A stretch of DNA of 64,000 nt from Chlorops oryzae (GCA_020466095.1 CM035806.1:63909587-63973586), one strand, 5' to 3'. Shown: positions 48,627 to 59,666, counted from the first letter of the stretch. The notes: generated by a model not told the origin, from the sequence alone. Program-made: numbers and translations.

Positions 48627-48759
48627 GGGTCCTCATGCAACGCATTTACACCTTGTAAGCTGAGTGAAGTTCGTAAAACTGTCAAATTTTGTATGCAATT
48701 TTGACAGTTTTACTTACTTCACTCAGCTTACACGGTGTAAATGTGTTGCATGAGGACCC
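48627..48759. mobile_element. Snap-back hairpin MITE
   Basis: 133-bp near-perfect palindrome: GGGTCCTCATGCAACGCAT at the left, ATGTGTTGCATGAGGACCC at the right, with AAGCTGAGTGAAGT/ACTTCACTCAGCTT and CTGTCAAA/TTTGACAG in the middle. ATAA flanks both ends. Confidence 0.85.
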
Positions 48760-48860
48760 ATAATATCTTCGTTTCTAAGCACACTGGGGAAACAAATACT
48801 TAGGAACCAAGTATTATGAAAATTTTCATCACATTTTTTCTTTTATTGACGCTTAGAAAG

Positions 48861-49196
48861 CAGTGTTGACAGCTTAGGGGTTTTCTCCCCCCCCTAGATT
48901 TAGGGGTTTTTCCTACTTTTAGGGGGCCGTTTAGGGGGAACAAATTTTTAGGGGCATGTTTAGGGGGAACAAATTTTCCTAGGAGAATTTTAGGGGTTAA
49001 TGATATGTAAATATACGTATGTATAAACAAATGATGTGCGAAGTTTATAGTGTTTGATATAGAAAATCTGTCAAATTTGTTGTTGTTCTTTCCAAATTAC
49101 TTTTTTTCATTTCAAATATTGTACTTTTTAGGGGGCATATTTCGAATCTGGGGGGAGTTAAGGAGTAGTTTTAGGGGGATCTACCTGGCAACACTG
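48861..49196. mobile_element. hAT-like MITE rich in TTAGGGGG
   Basis: Ends CAGTGTTGACAG and CTGGCAACACTG. Within are about nine TTAGGGG/TTTAGGGGG words and poly-C/poly-G runs. No target duplication visible. Non-coding. Confidence 0.6.
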
Positions 49197-49359
49197 ATTT
49201 CAACACTGACTGAAATGGAATTTTTTTATTTTTGAACTGATAAAAGGTCCAAAGCCTTCTAGTGGAGCATATTCAAAAAATTGTCACAGTGCGCTTACAT
49301 ATTAAGCTCACGTTTCAAATTTATATACACTATTTAACAAAACGTGCAAAGCAGTATCA

Positions 49360-49425
49360 TTGGCAGAGGAGTTAGAGTGTTGGCTCCATGTTTCAGAGGT
49401 AAGAGGTTCAAATCTCGGAAAAGGC
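49360..49425 (+). ncRNA. tRNA-like module (degenerate)
   Basis: GGCAGAGGAGTTAGAGTGTT resembles an A box and AGAGGTTCAAATCTC a B box about 35 bases later. No convincing acceptor stem. Confidence 0.35.
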
Positions 49426-49621
49426 ATTTGATAAATATAAAAAGCACTAATTAATCCGTAAGACTTACTGATCTCTTCTTCTTCGCTGTTGTTAAGCTAA
49501 CGTGGCGAATGGATTCCCCCAGACATCATCATCGTTATAGGGTCTTAAAATTGAGGCAAATAAGCGCCTTTTTCTTGCAAATAATTCAATGCGTAGAAAA
49601 AAAATTTTATTTTTAGTCTGA

Positions 49622-49695
49622 CTGCGCGGGGAATCGAACCCACAACCTTCAGATTAGAAACCGAGCACACTACTACTAGACTACCGATAGCCTTA
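49622..49695 (-). ncRNA. tRNA-like module
   Basis: Minus strand: CGGTAGTCTAGTAGTAGTGTGCTC, a central GGTTTCTAATCTGAA arm-like segment, and GTGGGTTCGATTCCCC as B box/T arm. Closest of the set to a real tRNA T arm (GGG TTCGATT CCC). Confidence 0.45.
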
Positions 49696-50672
49696 AATTC
49701 TTAAGTCTTATAATAAAATATGAAAATGAATTTTTTCTTTACTCGGCCTGAGCTATTAATTCATATCATAGGTATTGAGCTCATAATGAATTCAGAAAAG
49801 TACGCCAAATAACTCATATGTATCTCATATTTCTCTCCCGTATAGCTATTTCAGACTTTTTTTACCAAATTTTTTCAACTCATAAGTAGCTCATTTTCAG
49901 CAAATTTTGAGTAAAAATGCCTGCTGGGATGTGTACATATATGTATATGTATGTCCTGTATTCTTGCAATCAATATTTCACCCGAGCTAAATTTTACACA
50001 TATATTTGGTTCATGTGGCAATGCACTATTCATAAATTGCCGCCATTTTATATCCAATACGTTACAAAATGGCGATTTATGATTTTTACAGCATTGCCTA
50101 AAGACTTTTGCCGCAATCAATGCTCCGATAGTGTCAACGTAATAATTTTACTCCGATGCAGATAAGTCTGATCGTCTTGAACGATTTTTGTCCTAATTAT
50201 ATTCTTCCCCGATATATTTTTCACAATATGCGACGATAATGTGAGCCTCCGCAGTGATTGTGGAGTTTGTTGAAATTTGTACCGAATCTGACCCGACAAA
50301 AATTGTCGCAGATTGTGCTATTTGTGCAGATAGTTAGATCGCAGCTTAAGAAATGGGTATCAAATGAAAGAGCTCGCTGAGAAAAATGCAATAAGTTAAG
50401 TGATGGCATTTTCAATTCAATAAATGTTGTAAAAATGTTGCCGGATAATCAAAAAAGTTGGGTTTATTAGATCAAATATTATATATTATATATTCTAAGA
50501 TTCGAAAAGCCTAAACAATAGGAAATAATATTATGCAGTAAAAAACATTCCAAAAATGTATTAAATTGTAAAAAATAAAAGTACTTGTTGAAATCAATTA
50601 GAAATTAAGGGGCTTAATTTTTTAACGAGCTCCCAAGCTTTCATTTAGTGTCTTATGAATACAGCAATACTA

Positions 50673-50840
50673 GGGGGATTCACAAAGGCGTGTTAAATAC
50701 GTTGGAAAGTAGGAAAATCGGAAAATTGCGACTTCTTAAAAAAATTTTAAACTTTTTTTGCACCTTGCACAGCTTTTTAAGCAGATAAAGTTTTCCGATT
50801 TTCCGACTTTACTATTTTCCGACGTCTTTGTGAATACCCC
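50673..50840. mobile_element. TIR MITE, GGGGGATTCACAAAG ends, TA duplication
   Basis: 168 bp flanked by TA. GGGGGATTCACAAAGGCG is mirrored by CGTCTTTGTGAATACCCC; TAGGAAAATCGGAAAA pairs with TTTTCCGATTTTCCGA inside. Confidence 0.8.
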
Positions 50841-50950
50841 TACTGTGAAGAAATTCCTACCTTAAATGTATATTTCGGTTGGAACAGCGCTACAACTAAA
50901 AATTCATAAGCTCAGTTCAAGGCGTATTTAACAAGGTGGTGTTAATGGGC

Positions 50951-51382
50951 CAAAATTCTTTTTAATGCCTTAACTTCTGTCGCTGTCAATGAAATTCAGT
51001 TTTTCTGAAGGAGCAAACCAAATTAATAAAAATTTAGTTTTAACAAAAAATTTATGAATAACGAAATAAATACTCTAGTCGAATTGAAAAAAATTAATTA
51101 TTAACAAAACTCAATTTTTTTCCTTCGCAAATTACGGTAACATTGTTGTGTTATCTTGTCTTGTCTTGCCAAAAAAGACAACAATGTTACTGTAATTTGC
51201 GAGTAAACAAGATGGAAGTTTGGTAATATTCGATTTTTTCCAATTGAACTAGAGTATTTTATTTCGTTATTAATAAATTTTTTGGTAAAATTCATTTGTT
51301 ATTAATTTGATTTGCTCTTTTACGAACACTGAATTTCGTTGACAGCGACAGAAATTTAGGCATTAAAAAGAATTTTGGCCCT
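50951..51382. mobile_element. Long palindromic MITE (about 430 bp)
   Basis: GGGCCAAAATTCTTTTTAAT at the left is inverted at ATTAAAAAGAATTTTGGCCC on the right. Complementarity continues through almost the full arms (CTGTCGCTGTCAATGAA, TACGGTAACATTGTTGT and partners) to a centre near 51165. TAAT flanks both ends. Confidence 0.85.
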
Positions 51383-52083
51383 AATATCAAATTTGTTTTC
51401 TTCTTTCTGGAACTAAACTGTCAAACTACATATGTAAGTATATGAAATTTTTGATTTTTTATTTTCTTTGCAACAGCAAACCAATTAGTTTGTTTTAGAT
51501 TTGTTTTTCTTGTTGTACTTAATATTGATATTAGCTTGTCAATACACCTTGGTTCAGTTGCTTTTAACAAAAACTTATTTAGTACTTTTTAGTACACTTG
51601 AATTTTGTATGTTTTCATAAAAAGTTCTTTTTAAATTCTTATTGTATTCGACATGTTTTTTTTTCGACCTCTTTTGATATGTTGCGAGTCACAGACGCAC
51701 AAAATTCTTCTATTTTTTTAAATATATATTTTACTGCATAATGTTATTTAAGATACTTATGTCTATCCACCAATTGATATTATTTAATAACGCGAACGTT
51801 TTGCTTGGTGAATAGAAATATTTTCCCTTTTATCAAACAAATTGAAATTACCTTCTTTCGTTGGATTTTAATAGACTTTTTTTAATATTATTTTTATTTT
51901 TATTAATATTTTATTATTATTTTATGCTGTTACGCTTGAATATAAACGATGATTACTTTTAAAAGAAGATTTTTGCCTGGAGCTTATCGCGGGCACTTGA
52001 ATTTGAATGCTCTTCGAAATTTCTAAACGACACTCTCGGGCTGCACTCGCCGATTGCTGCCGCCGCCGCTGCCGCTGCCGCCT
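51383..52083. other. AT-rich non-coding DNA
   Basis: No exon seen. A CCGCCG-rich patch (52060-52082) just before the family B element gives a short GC peak. Confidence 0.4.
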
Positions 52084-53750
52084 TTTATTATAACCGACGC
52101 ACTCTGTGTCGAGGGTATATTGCGTTTGTTAGGTTGTGTGTAACACCCAGAATCGCTCGAGATAGAATGTGGAAATGATCAGCGTCACCAGGAGATTCGA
52201 TTTAGACATGTCCGTCCGTCTGTCTGTCTGTCCGTCTGTCCGTCTGTCTGTCCGTCTGTCTGTCTGTCCGTCTGTCCGTCTGTCCGTCTGTCTGTATACA
52301 GTTATCTTATCGAAGGAGTTGAACTATCCCGACGAAATTTGGTATGCGTGCTCACGGGGACATGAGTAAGAACAAGTTCGAGAATGGACCCGATCGGACC
52401 ATTTTTGAGGGTACCTCCAGTACTAGGGTCTGTTACGAGAATCACAAAAACTTCTCTAAAATCGAAGTTTTTCAAGATATTTTGATGAAATTTGATATGT
52501 GAACATATTTTAGAGCTCTAAATGTAATTTTTATACCCAGGGTAAGCAAGGTATACTAGTTTTGTAAGAATCTTGTAACAGGCAGAACTAAGCTCCGTAG
52601 ATATAGACATATATATAAATATATATATATATTCGTGATCAGGATCAAAAACTGAATCGATTTAGCCATGTCCGTCCGTCCGTCTGTCCGTCCGTCCGTC
52701 TGTGGTCGGATCTCCTCCGAAACGGCTGGACCAACCAAGTTGAAATTTGGCACGCAGGTATATCGAGATCCGAGTATGATCCTGAGTAAAAATGGGTGAC
52801 ATCCGCCCACTGCCACGCCCACAAATGAATTGAATGTGTTTTCAGTAAAATGCTTGTAACTTGCGAACCACTCAACACATTTCATTGATATTTGGTTTAC
52901 TGGTAAACTACGACAAGGGACATATCCTGGAAAAAAAATGGACGCCGTCCTCTTTGAACCACGCCCACAAATAGGCCTACAAATAAGGGTTTATCGTAAC
53001 TTGTGAAGTAAAAGGCGTAAAAGCTTCAAATTCGCAACACAGGTTGACCAACGCAAATCAAAGTTGTAGGGAAAAAATGTACGTGGCTCGCCCACTGCCA
53101 CGCCCAAAAATGGAGATTTTTCATAACTTCCGAAGTAAATGGCGTAGAAGATTCAAATTCGCAACATAGGCTGACCAAGTTGAACGAAATGTGCAGGAAA
53201 AAAAGTTTATATAGGCCGCCGATTGCCACGCCCACAAATGGAGATTTTTCGAATATTAAGAAGCATAAGGCGTAGAACGAGCACGTTCCGTCCACTGTCA
53301 AGCTCGCAAAAATTAATTTTGTGTAACTTTCGTACGGAAAGGCAAAACATAAGGCGCCAATAATGTCGAGACCCTGGGTATTTCAATGTCGGGCTTGACC
53401 GACTTTAGCTTTCTTACTTGTTAGAAATTGGAAAAGTGGGCGTGGCCGAGGGAAGTTTTTCAAAATTGTCTTTTTCACCTGAAATTCGAATGGGACTTGA
53501 AGTTGGCATATATGCTTCTATTGTAGTCATTAACATATTCTAAAAAAATTTTTTTTATCGGTCTTTTGTTAAGGGTACTTCCAGTTCTGAACAAAAATCG
53601 GATTATGAGGCCCTTGATTGCCTTGAAAATCCCCAGAATAAATTTTTTTTAATGGTCGTGGTCTTGGGGCGTGTTTTTAAAAATATTCAAAAATACAAAC
53701 ATACATAGCTAGCCCGTTATCGGCTCGCTTGACTATGAGACCCTTGTTCA
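52084..53750 (+). mobile_element. INE-1-like family B element, split by a family A insertion
   Basis: 5' half 52084-52528: ACCGACGCACTCTGTGTCGAG, GTCCGTCTG tract, GGACCCGATCGGACC. 3' half 53423-53750: AAAAGTGGGCGTGGCCGAG and a decayed hairpin TCGGCTCGCTTGA followed by ACCCTTGTT. The missing middle would join exactly where family A sequence begins and ends. Confidence 0.8.
52529..53422 (+). mobile_element. INE-1/mini-me-like element, family A, copy 3 (nested in B)
   Basis: Begins TTATACCCAGGGTAAGC, with (TA)n, ATTTAGCCATGTCCGTCCGT, four CCACGCCC blocks, and ends in the AATGTCGGGCTTGACCGACTT hairpin plus CTTACTTGTT. Longest of the three A copies, with extra internal GCCACGCCCA-type repeats. 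Confidence 0.85.
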
Positions 53751-54217
53751 CTTAATGCACCCAGCGCGTTCGACTCGCGAAATCTAAATCAAGTTTGATA
53801 AGTCGAATGGGTTTTAAGGAAATTTTAGAGCTAGACAAAAGAAAGCAATTCTTAGTGAGAGAACACATACATACGTAGGCATGTATATGCCCTGCAGTAA
53901 TTGAGACTCACCCCCTACTCACCTATGGTGCACCCCAAAAAGACCACAACTAGTCCCCACATAATTTACTCTTACATGCATTCAACTCACCTCTTTAACA
54001 TGGGGCCTACATTAGAAAGAGAGTAGTGCATGTAAGACTCACCCATGGTGAGATGTTTTGGGTGAGTTAGAGGTCAATTGACGATTTTGTTAATTTATGG
54101 AAAAAAATTTTAATTTTTGTTTTATTTATTTTTTTTCGTCTTGTTTTTATTTTGTTTTTATTTTTTAAATCTTTTTGTTTAAACATTAGTTATGTTTTTT
54201 TAATTTTCTCGTCTCGA

Positions 54218-54286
54218 ACGAACCTCGAACCGCTGATCTCTGGGTTGGTAAGTCTGCGTCTTAACCATTACGCTAAACAAGGAAAT
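54218..54286 (-). ncRNA. tRNA-like module
   Basis: Minus strand: TTAGCGTAATGGTTAAGACG as A box, then CCAACCCAGAGATC, then AGCGGTTCGAGGTTCG as B box. Spacing is tRNA-like; the T-arm stem is imperfect. Confidence 0.45.
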
Positions 54287-54440
54287 TTAATATGTTGATC
54301 AAAATGCTGACTTGAGTTTTTGGTTGCTCAAGTTTTTGTGAAATAAACTAGAATTTTTCATAGCAAAAAATTTTCAATTGAAAAATAAATACTTTAAAAA
54401 AATATTTAAATATGAAAAAATACTTACATATTAGAGGTGG

Positions 54441-54515
54441 CTCTGGGATAGCGTAGGGGATGCGTGCTATGCTCTTGATCCCAGGGTCCGAAGTTCGATT
54501 CCCGGCACAGGCGAA
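54441..54515 (+). ncRNA. tRNA-like module, with inverted partial copy at 54781-54829
   Basis: GGATAGCGTAGGGGATGCG as A box and GAAGTTCGATTCCCGGC as B box/T arm, about 40 bases apart. The first 45 bases recur inverted 300 bp away. Confidence 0.45.
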
Positions 54516-54867
54516 ACGGAGTGTTAATGTTCCAAGCCTAGCACTGGTTTTTCAAAAATCGCATGATAGGGGCACACTACATAAAAAGACAAACACTCAC
54601 ACAAACACAAGAAAACCTCCTTGGTATCACAATGGGCCGATTAACGGCCTAAGTGGCAGCCACTTCAACCTACCTACCTATCCTACATATTAAAGAAAAA
54701 TTTTTCTATTTTTCAAAATTAACTAATAAAAAAAAATTAATTAAAATATGAACATAAAAAAAACTCTAGGCAATGGTTGGTTGGATTCAAGAGCATAGCA
54801 CGCATGCCCTACGCTATCCCAGAGCCACAACTCTAGGCAATAGAGAAGAAAAAAAAAATTTCCAACC

Positions 54868-54936
54868 GAGCCAGGGGTCGAACCTCGACCTACGTGGTTG
54901 CTGAGCGAGAGTCTTACCCTTTACGCTAATCAACTC
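54868..54936 (-). ncRNA. tRNA-like module
   Basis: Minus strand: TTAGCGTAAAGGGTAAGACT, GCTCAGCAACCACGTAGG, then CGAGGTTCGACCCCTGG. Shares GCGTAANGGGTAAG with the modules at 54218 and 61749. Confidence 0.45.
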
Positions 54937-55175
54937 TTGACGGTACGTCGATAAGAATGCGAACTTAAAGCAGACAACAACAAGCGCACAGCAAGAGTAC
55001 ACAAAAAAATGAACTCACCGCCCCTCGATCTCTTACGGAACAGTCAGCGGTGAGACCTATGTTATAGAGGTCGACCTTAGGTAAGACGTGCTCCATAGCT
55101 TTTATGGTCTAGTTGCTAACAGTCTCACCGAAGGTGGGTCCTATTTTGCAAACTGACCGCTCGTTTACTACAGGG

Positions 55176-56008
55176 TGGCATTAATTTCTGCAGTCGATGG
55201 AGAAGAGCTCGCGGTTTTCTCTTTGTTGTTCAATATGTTGTTTCAAAGAGAATTCGATTTTTCTAGCCGATTTTCTCAGTTCATGAATCAGAAGAAACAC
55301 ATTTCAATTACGTTTCGAAGTGCTATGTATACATATGTATATCAATTTGAGTGTCACGTAACGTGATTTTAGTTAGAAGTTTTCTATTCCGGAAACAATT
55401 GACCCTTTTTCCTTCGCAGTATTCAGCTTCCATGGTGTGTAGTTGACGAAGGCGCCGAACTTGCCATGCGGAAACCTTGCGTCCATTGCGAGTGCATTTT
55501 GATTGAATTTTTTTTTGCTCCTCCTTGTCTTACTTATGTGACAGTACCTTAGTTGTACATAGTATAATTGTTGTAAGATCTGGAGGCCGGCAAAAGTGCT
55601 GGCCTGGGATATTATCTACCAAATGAGGTGTCGCAACGTGACGAAAAACGGAAGTCGTTACCTTCTTAACCTATGTATGTATGTATTAGACCGTAAAAGT
55701 CGGCGAAAATAATATGAGTTTCTTGAGCAAACCTCATAAGAACTGAGAGAAATAGGTATTGCAGCTTTATGCTCATAATTTTTAATTCAGAAATTGCCTT
55801 CGAATTTTCTAGTTGTTGAGGTATAAAACATATGGTAGCCTAACGGGACCTACAATACGTGACATTTAAAAATAAAAAAAAGGGGTTTTGTGTTGAAAAG
55901 AGTCTTTAATTTTTACCTAAGTTCTTTTAAATTAAGCAATTATGATATTCTAAATATGTAGAAGGGTAAAATATACCTTTAGGTTATAACAATATTTAGT
56001 TGGGCTTA
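55176..56008. other. Non-coding DNA
   Basis: No exon, RNA gene or clear repeat recognised; a 63-residue frame at 55175-55366 has no domain. Confidence 0.4.
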
Positions 56009-57041
56009 GGGCCAATATTACCAAGTATATTTAAAAAAAATTCAAAAATAAAATCTGATTTTCATTTTCCTCAATGAAATTTTTAAAATATTTAAAAAAA
56101 AAAAAATATATAAATATATTTTCAAAATTTCCTAAAAAGGAAAAAAAATCTGCCAAAATTCCCAAATTCCCTAAAATGCGCAGTTTTTCATGAAATTTTG
56201 GAAAAGTGGAAGATCATAGTAAACAAAACCATATCATATATATTTCTGCACATAATACCACTTCTTTTGAAGCATAAATTCCCAAAAATGTTGTACCATT
56301 TACCTGTCTGATGCATTTAAAGCAGTGAAATTCAGCTGTTTTTACAACCAAAAAAATATTGAAATTTTAATCATATCCATATAAGCAGAAACCGCCAAAC
56401 AAATTTCATGATTTTGGTATCAAATGTTGCGAAATGAATTGCAAGTTTAGAATCTAACGCGAAGCCTGAAATTATTTGAGACCATGACCAATTCTCACCC
56501 CGCTAAAGTTAAGAGCCTAAAATTTTGTCCTAAAAAATCTATAGCAATTGTTTAGTATGTCCAAGCTAAAGTAAAGAGTAATCCGATTTTCTTCATATAA
56601 GGCTCATTCGAAGGGCTATTTTGTATACTTTCCAAATATGAATATTAAAAACATTTCTGCTAATTCTTGTGGCTATCCAAGACCTCCAAGTCGAAGCACC
56701 TTTTGAATTTCCTAAAAAATTGACTTTCAGTAGTCCTGGCTGTGCCAAATACAATCCGATTTTATGTTGTTATAGCTTCAAACAAAGACCAATCTATTGT
56801 CAATGAAATACCATTCACATTTGGTTAGAGAAATTATATTATATGTGTTAAATTTTGATAAAACTAACACAACCCAGGTTTTTTCTCATACAAATGTAAT
56901 TTTAAACTTTGAGTGACTTCCGCGCCCATCAAACATTATCGGATCGAAACCAAACTTCATATTTGGTAGTTTGGGACCATAAGCTTATATAATTTGCCTG
57001 GCAATTTTAAGAAACCCAGTTTTAAAAAAAATAAGGACCAG

Positions 57042-57044
<3 letters not shown>

Positions 57045-57095
<51 letters not shown>
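57045..57095. repeat. (TA)n microsatellite
   Basis: About 50 bp of TA repeat. Confidence 0.95.
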
Positions 57096-57098
<3 letters not shown>

Positions 57099-57314
57099 AG
57101 AAAGCAGCTCGTCGCCCGGAGATTCATGTGCTCTATACGCCATTTTAACGAATTTGAGTTAAGGATGCCATCCCCCATTTTCAATGCCAAATTTTTTAAA
57201 TCCGCAATCCATTTTTGGCTATATCTTCTAGTTACTGAGATAACTCATCTCCGTTTTGCTCTATATCCCTTGAAACACAATATTTTTGTGATCTTTTGCC
57301 CTATACGCCATTCA

Positions 57315-57561
57315 AATCGAAGTTTTTCAAGATATTTTGATGAAATTTGGTATTTGAACATGTTTAAAGGCAAGTAATATGATATCCAAAAATTGTAAAA
57401 GTGGGCGTGGCAGAAGAGAATTTTTCGAAATTTGTCTCCTACACCCATAGGGCCCCTTTTGGCCTTAAACACATCTTGATATTAAAAATTATTTGAACAT
57501 GTGTCTGTGTCGGGTATTCTATTGTCAGGCTCGCCTGACTATAACACCCCTACTTGTTTTT
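57315..57561 (+). mobile_element. Family B fragment (5' truncated, internal deletion)
   Basis: AAGTGGGCGTGGCAGAAG, then the intact 3' end: TGTCGGGTATTCTATTG, hairpin GTCAGGCTCGCCTGAC and CTACTTGTT. Confidence 0.8.
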
Positions 57562-58045
57562 GAATTATAATTGGTGGCTTAAATATACGCTCAAATTCTA
57601 AGTTTCATTAAAATATTTCGAAAAAGTCCGATTCTGGGACAGTTTTGGGATTTTTGTGTTAGACCCTAGTACTGGAGGTACCCTTGATAATGGACCGATC
57701 AAGCAAATTTTTGGGGAGGATTTTTGTGGCTACAAAGAAGGCATAAGTGCTAACTTTCGTTAAAGTCCCATTTGAATTTCGGGCGAAGGAGACAATTTTT
57801 GAAAAACTCCCTTCTGCCACGCCCACTTTTCAAATTTTTTAAAATCATATTATATTACTTGCCTTTAAGCATGTTCAAATACCGAATTTCATCAAAATAC
57901 ATACCTTGAAAAACTTCGATTTTAAAGCAGTTTTTGTGATTATCGTAACAGACCCTAGTACTAGAGGTACCCTTAAAAATGGTCCGATCGGGTCAATTCT
58001 CGAACTTGTTCTTACTCATGTCCCAGTGAGCTCGTATACCAAATT
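57562..58045 (-). mobile_element. Family B fragment, opposite orientation
   Basis: Reverse-complement of the family B body: CTAGTACTGGAGGTACCCTT, CTGCCACGCCCACTTTTC, ATGGTCCGATCGGGTC. Both ends are lacking. Confidence 0.75.
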
Positions 58046-58374
58046 TTCTCAACCGATTTTGAAAGAAAATATTTATATTGAAAAAATTTTTTTTATGTCA
58101 CTTTGCTCTATGTATTACATTTTCACCGAAATATGTTTGAAATGGCGTATAGAGCAAAAAGGATTTTTTTTAAAGCTATAAAATACCCTTTTATGCGTAA
58201 CGTTAAGGATTCGAAAATATACTCTTCGAATAACTATTCTCGCACAAATTAATAGTGAAACACACAAAAAACCTTATCGTACAGTTTTTGAAAAAAATAG
58301 TTTCAAACTTCAACTTCGATTTACTCGAAATGTGTTTTTTGCACGTAGAGCACATGAATCCCCGGGCGACGAGC

Positions 58375-58791
58375 TGCGTCAGTTTTTCGCCAGTGAACGA
58401 GGATTACTGCGACCATACCGAAAACATACCACCAGAAGAAAACAAAATCAGCGATGTTGACCATGAATCAAATGAGAATGGTAAGACTTCAAAACACTCC
58501 TTCACTCTGATTCTTATATGTTTATATTTATATATATAATATGTGTTACTACATACAGGTAAATTAGAAACAATAGCAAAAAATGTAAGAGAAAATCGTA
58601 CGAAGCTGAATCAGCTCACTGTGGAGATGAAATCAATAGAGAAGGTGCAGCAGCGGATTATGCAGGAATTGATAGCCATTAGAAAACAAGTTGCGGGCTC
58701 GAAGCAAGAAAATTTTATGCCGATGAAGCCATTAAAAACTGAGCGTGCCTTTGAGGATTTCGAAACGAGACGAGATATTGGAAGAAAATAA
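58375..58791 (+). pseudogene. Fragment of a DUF4806-type protein gene
   Basis: Two exon-like pieces, 58375-58484 and 58559-58791, with a GTAAGA...TACAG intron between. The peptide has an acidic N part (PPEENKISDVDHESNENG) and then a coiled-coil region (LETIAKNVRENRTKLNQLT). It ends in MPMKPLKTERAFEDFETR, the type of sequence that begins the DUF4806 domain in insect proteins. It stops at 58789-58791, before that domain would be complete. It sits inside transposon debris, so I treat it as a captured or decayed fragment. The family match is from memory. Confidence 0.5.
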
Positions 58792-58810
58792 AAAAACTAC
58801 GTGAAAAAAA

Positions 58811-59168
58811 TTAGGATTTTAATTTCAATGAAACGCAGAAAAAGGGGTAAAAATAGTTGTAAAAAGGCGAGTTGATTTACGTCTCATTTAGAGTGCAAAA
58901 ACACTATTTTCATACTTCAAAAAAGATCATAAAAAAACTTTAAAAAGAGTGCAATAACACTTTTAAAAAAGTCTTAAAAGAGTATAATAAAACTCTAAAA
59001 ACACAGTTCGATTATCCCTTTTTACACTCTTATTTTAGACTCTAATCGTGTGTCCCTTTTCAAACAAAAACACACTCTTTATAGAGTCTTTTTGAAGCTC
59101 AATTTAGACTGTTTTGCTCAAAATTTAGAGTCTAAAAGTAGTCTAAAAAAAGTGCAAATGTTTGCTGG
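58811..59168. repeat. AGAGTC/AGAGTG-saturated repeat
   Basis: About fifteen copies of AGAGT or ACTCT within 360 bp, often followed by C/GCAAAAACAC, and a TTTGCTGGGA end. Related to the flanks at 1-164/705-722. Confidence 0.6.
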
Positions 59169-59666
59169 GAAAGCTTTAAATTTATGGATTCGGACTACAG
59201 CGATGTGAAACTGATGGAAAATCGCGCGCTCCATCCTCAAAAATGATAATTCAAGCAGCTGTGAATTTGACTGACTACCCTGACAGTGGAACGTGCTGCC
59301 ACATTTTGCTTTACTTAAAGAAGTTGCATATTGAAAATAAAATTAAAAATAAAAAAAATTTTATTTTAATTTAACAATTTTTTTAAATGTGCTTGGTAAT
59401 ATTGGCCCTTGGGGAATCAGTATATAACTTTTTTTAACTAATTCCGAATAGATTTTTTTGATTGCATTTTTGGTTGATTAGACTGTGCTAGTTCAAAAAA
59501 CCGACAGACCGCTTTCATATCTAGAAATGATAACTAAAACACGCTAAATACAATCGTGATATTGATTTTTTATGATTGGCTCAGTTAACGGAGATTTTCG
59601 CGTTTAAGTCTGGATCCCTAAAGTATGCAAGCATAATTTTGTGTTTTGCTTAAAACATTTTTATTC

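Larger units (their letters stand above)
49197..49926. repeat. Block with two tRNA-like modules and ACTCAT-type motifs
   Basis: Carries tRNA-like modules at 49360-49425 and 49622-49695, then about eight CTCAT/ATGAG words between 49745 and 49905, and ends TGCCTGCTGGGA. The left boundary is unclear. Confidence 0.45.
53890..55175. mobile_element. Element with ACTCACC motif clusters and three tRNA-like modules
   Basis: Weak terminal repeats CCCTGCAGTAA (left) and TTTACTACAGGG (right). About five ACTCACC/GGTGAG copies lie in the first 190 bp and about five in the last 160 bp. Between lie tRNA-like modules at 54218-54286, 54441-54515 and 54868-54936. Also present is a 45-bp inverted repeat (54436-54483 against 54781-54829; core GGATAGCGTAGGG). 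No protein frame. Confidence 0.55.
57103..58378. repeat. Composite palindrome around two opposed family B fragments
   Basis: GCAGCTCGTCGCCCGG...TTCATGTGCTCTA at 57103-57135 is inverted at 58345-58378 (GAGCACATGAATCCCCGGGCGACGAGCTGC in parts). GTATAGAGC-type words also pair. Between lie family B pieces in plus (57315-57561) then minus (57562-58045) orientation. Confidence 0.65.
56009..59408. mobile_element. Enlarged relative of the 14840-15360 Harbinger-like element
   Basis: Ends GGGCCAATATTACCAAG and CTTGGTAATATTGGCCC, flanked by TTA/TTG. Internal blocks at 59170-59290 match, inverted, those at 14995-15130 (CAGCTGTGAATTTGACTGAC, TTTATGGATTCGGA). About 2.9 kb of extra material separates left end from these blocks: a (TA)n, family B fragments, a gene fragment and the AGAGTC-rich repeat. 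Confidence 0.6.

Noticed and set aside
48880..49190. Telomere-like TTAGGGG words
   Set aside because: Irregular spacing, flanked by hAT-like ends, and flies lack TTAGG-type telomeres.
52200..52300. CRISPR-like regular GTCTGTCC repeats, also at 44200-44260
   Set aside because: A simple GTCY microsatellite inside INE-1-like elements; no unique spacers, and the genome is eukaryotic.
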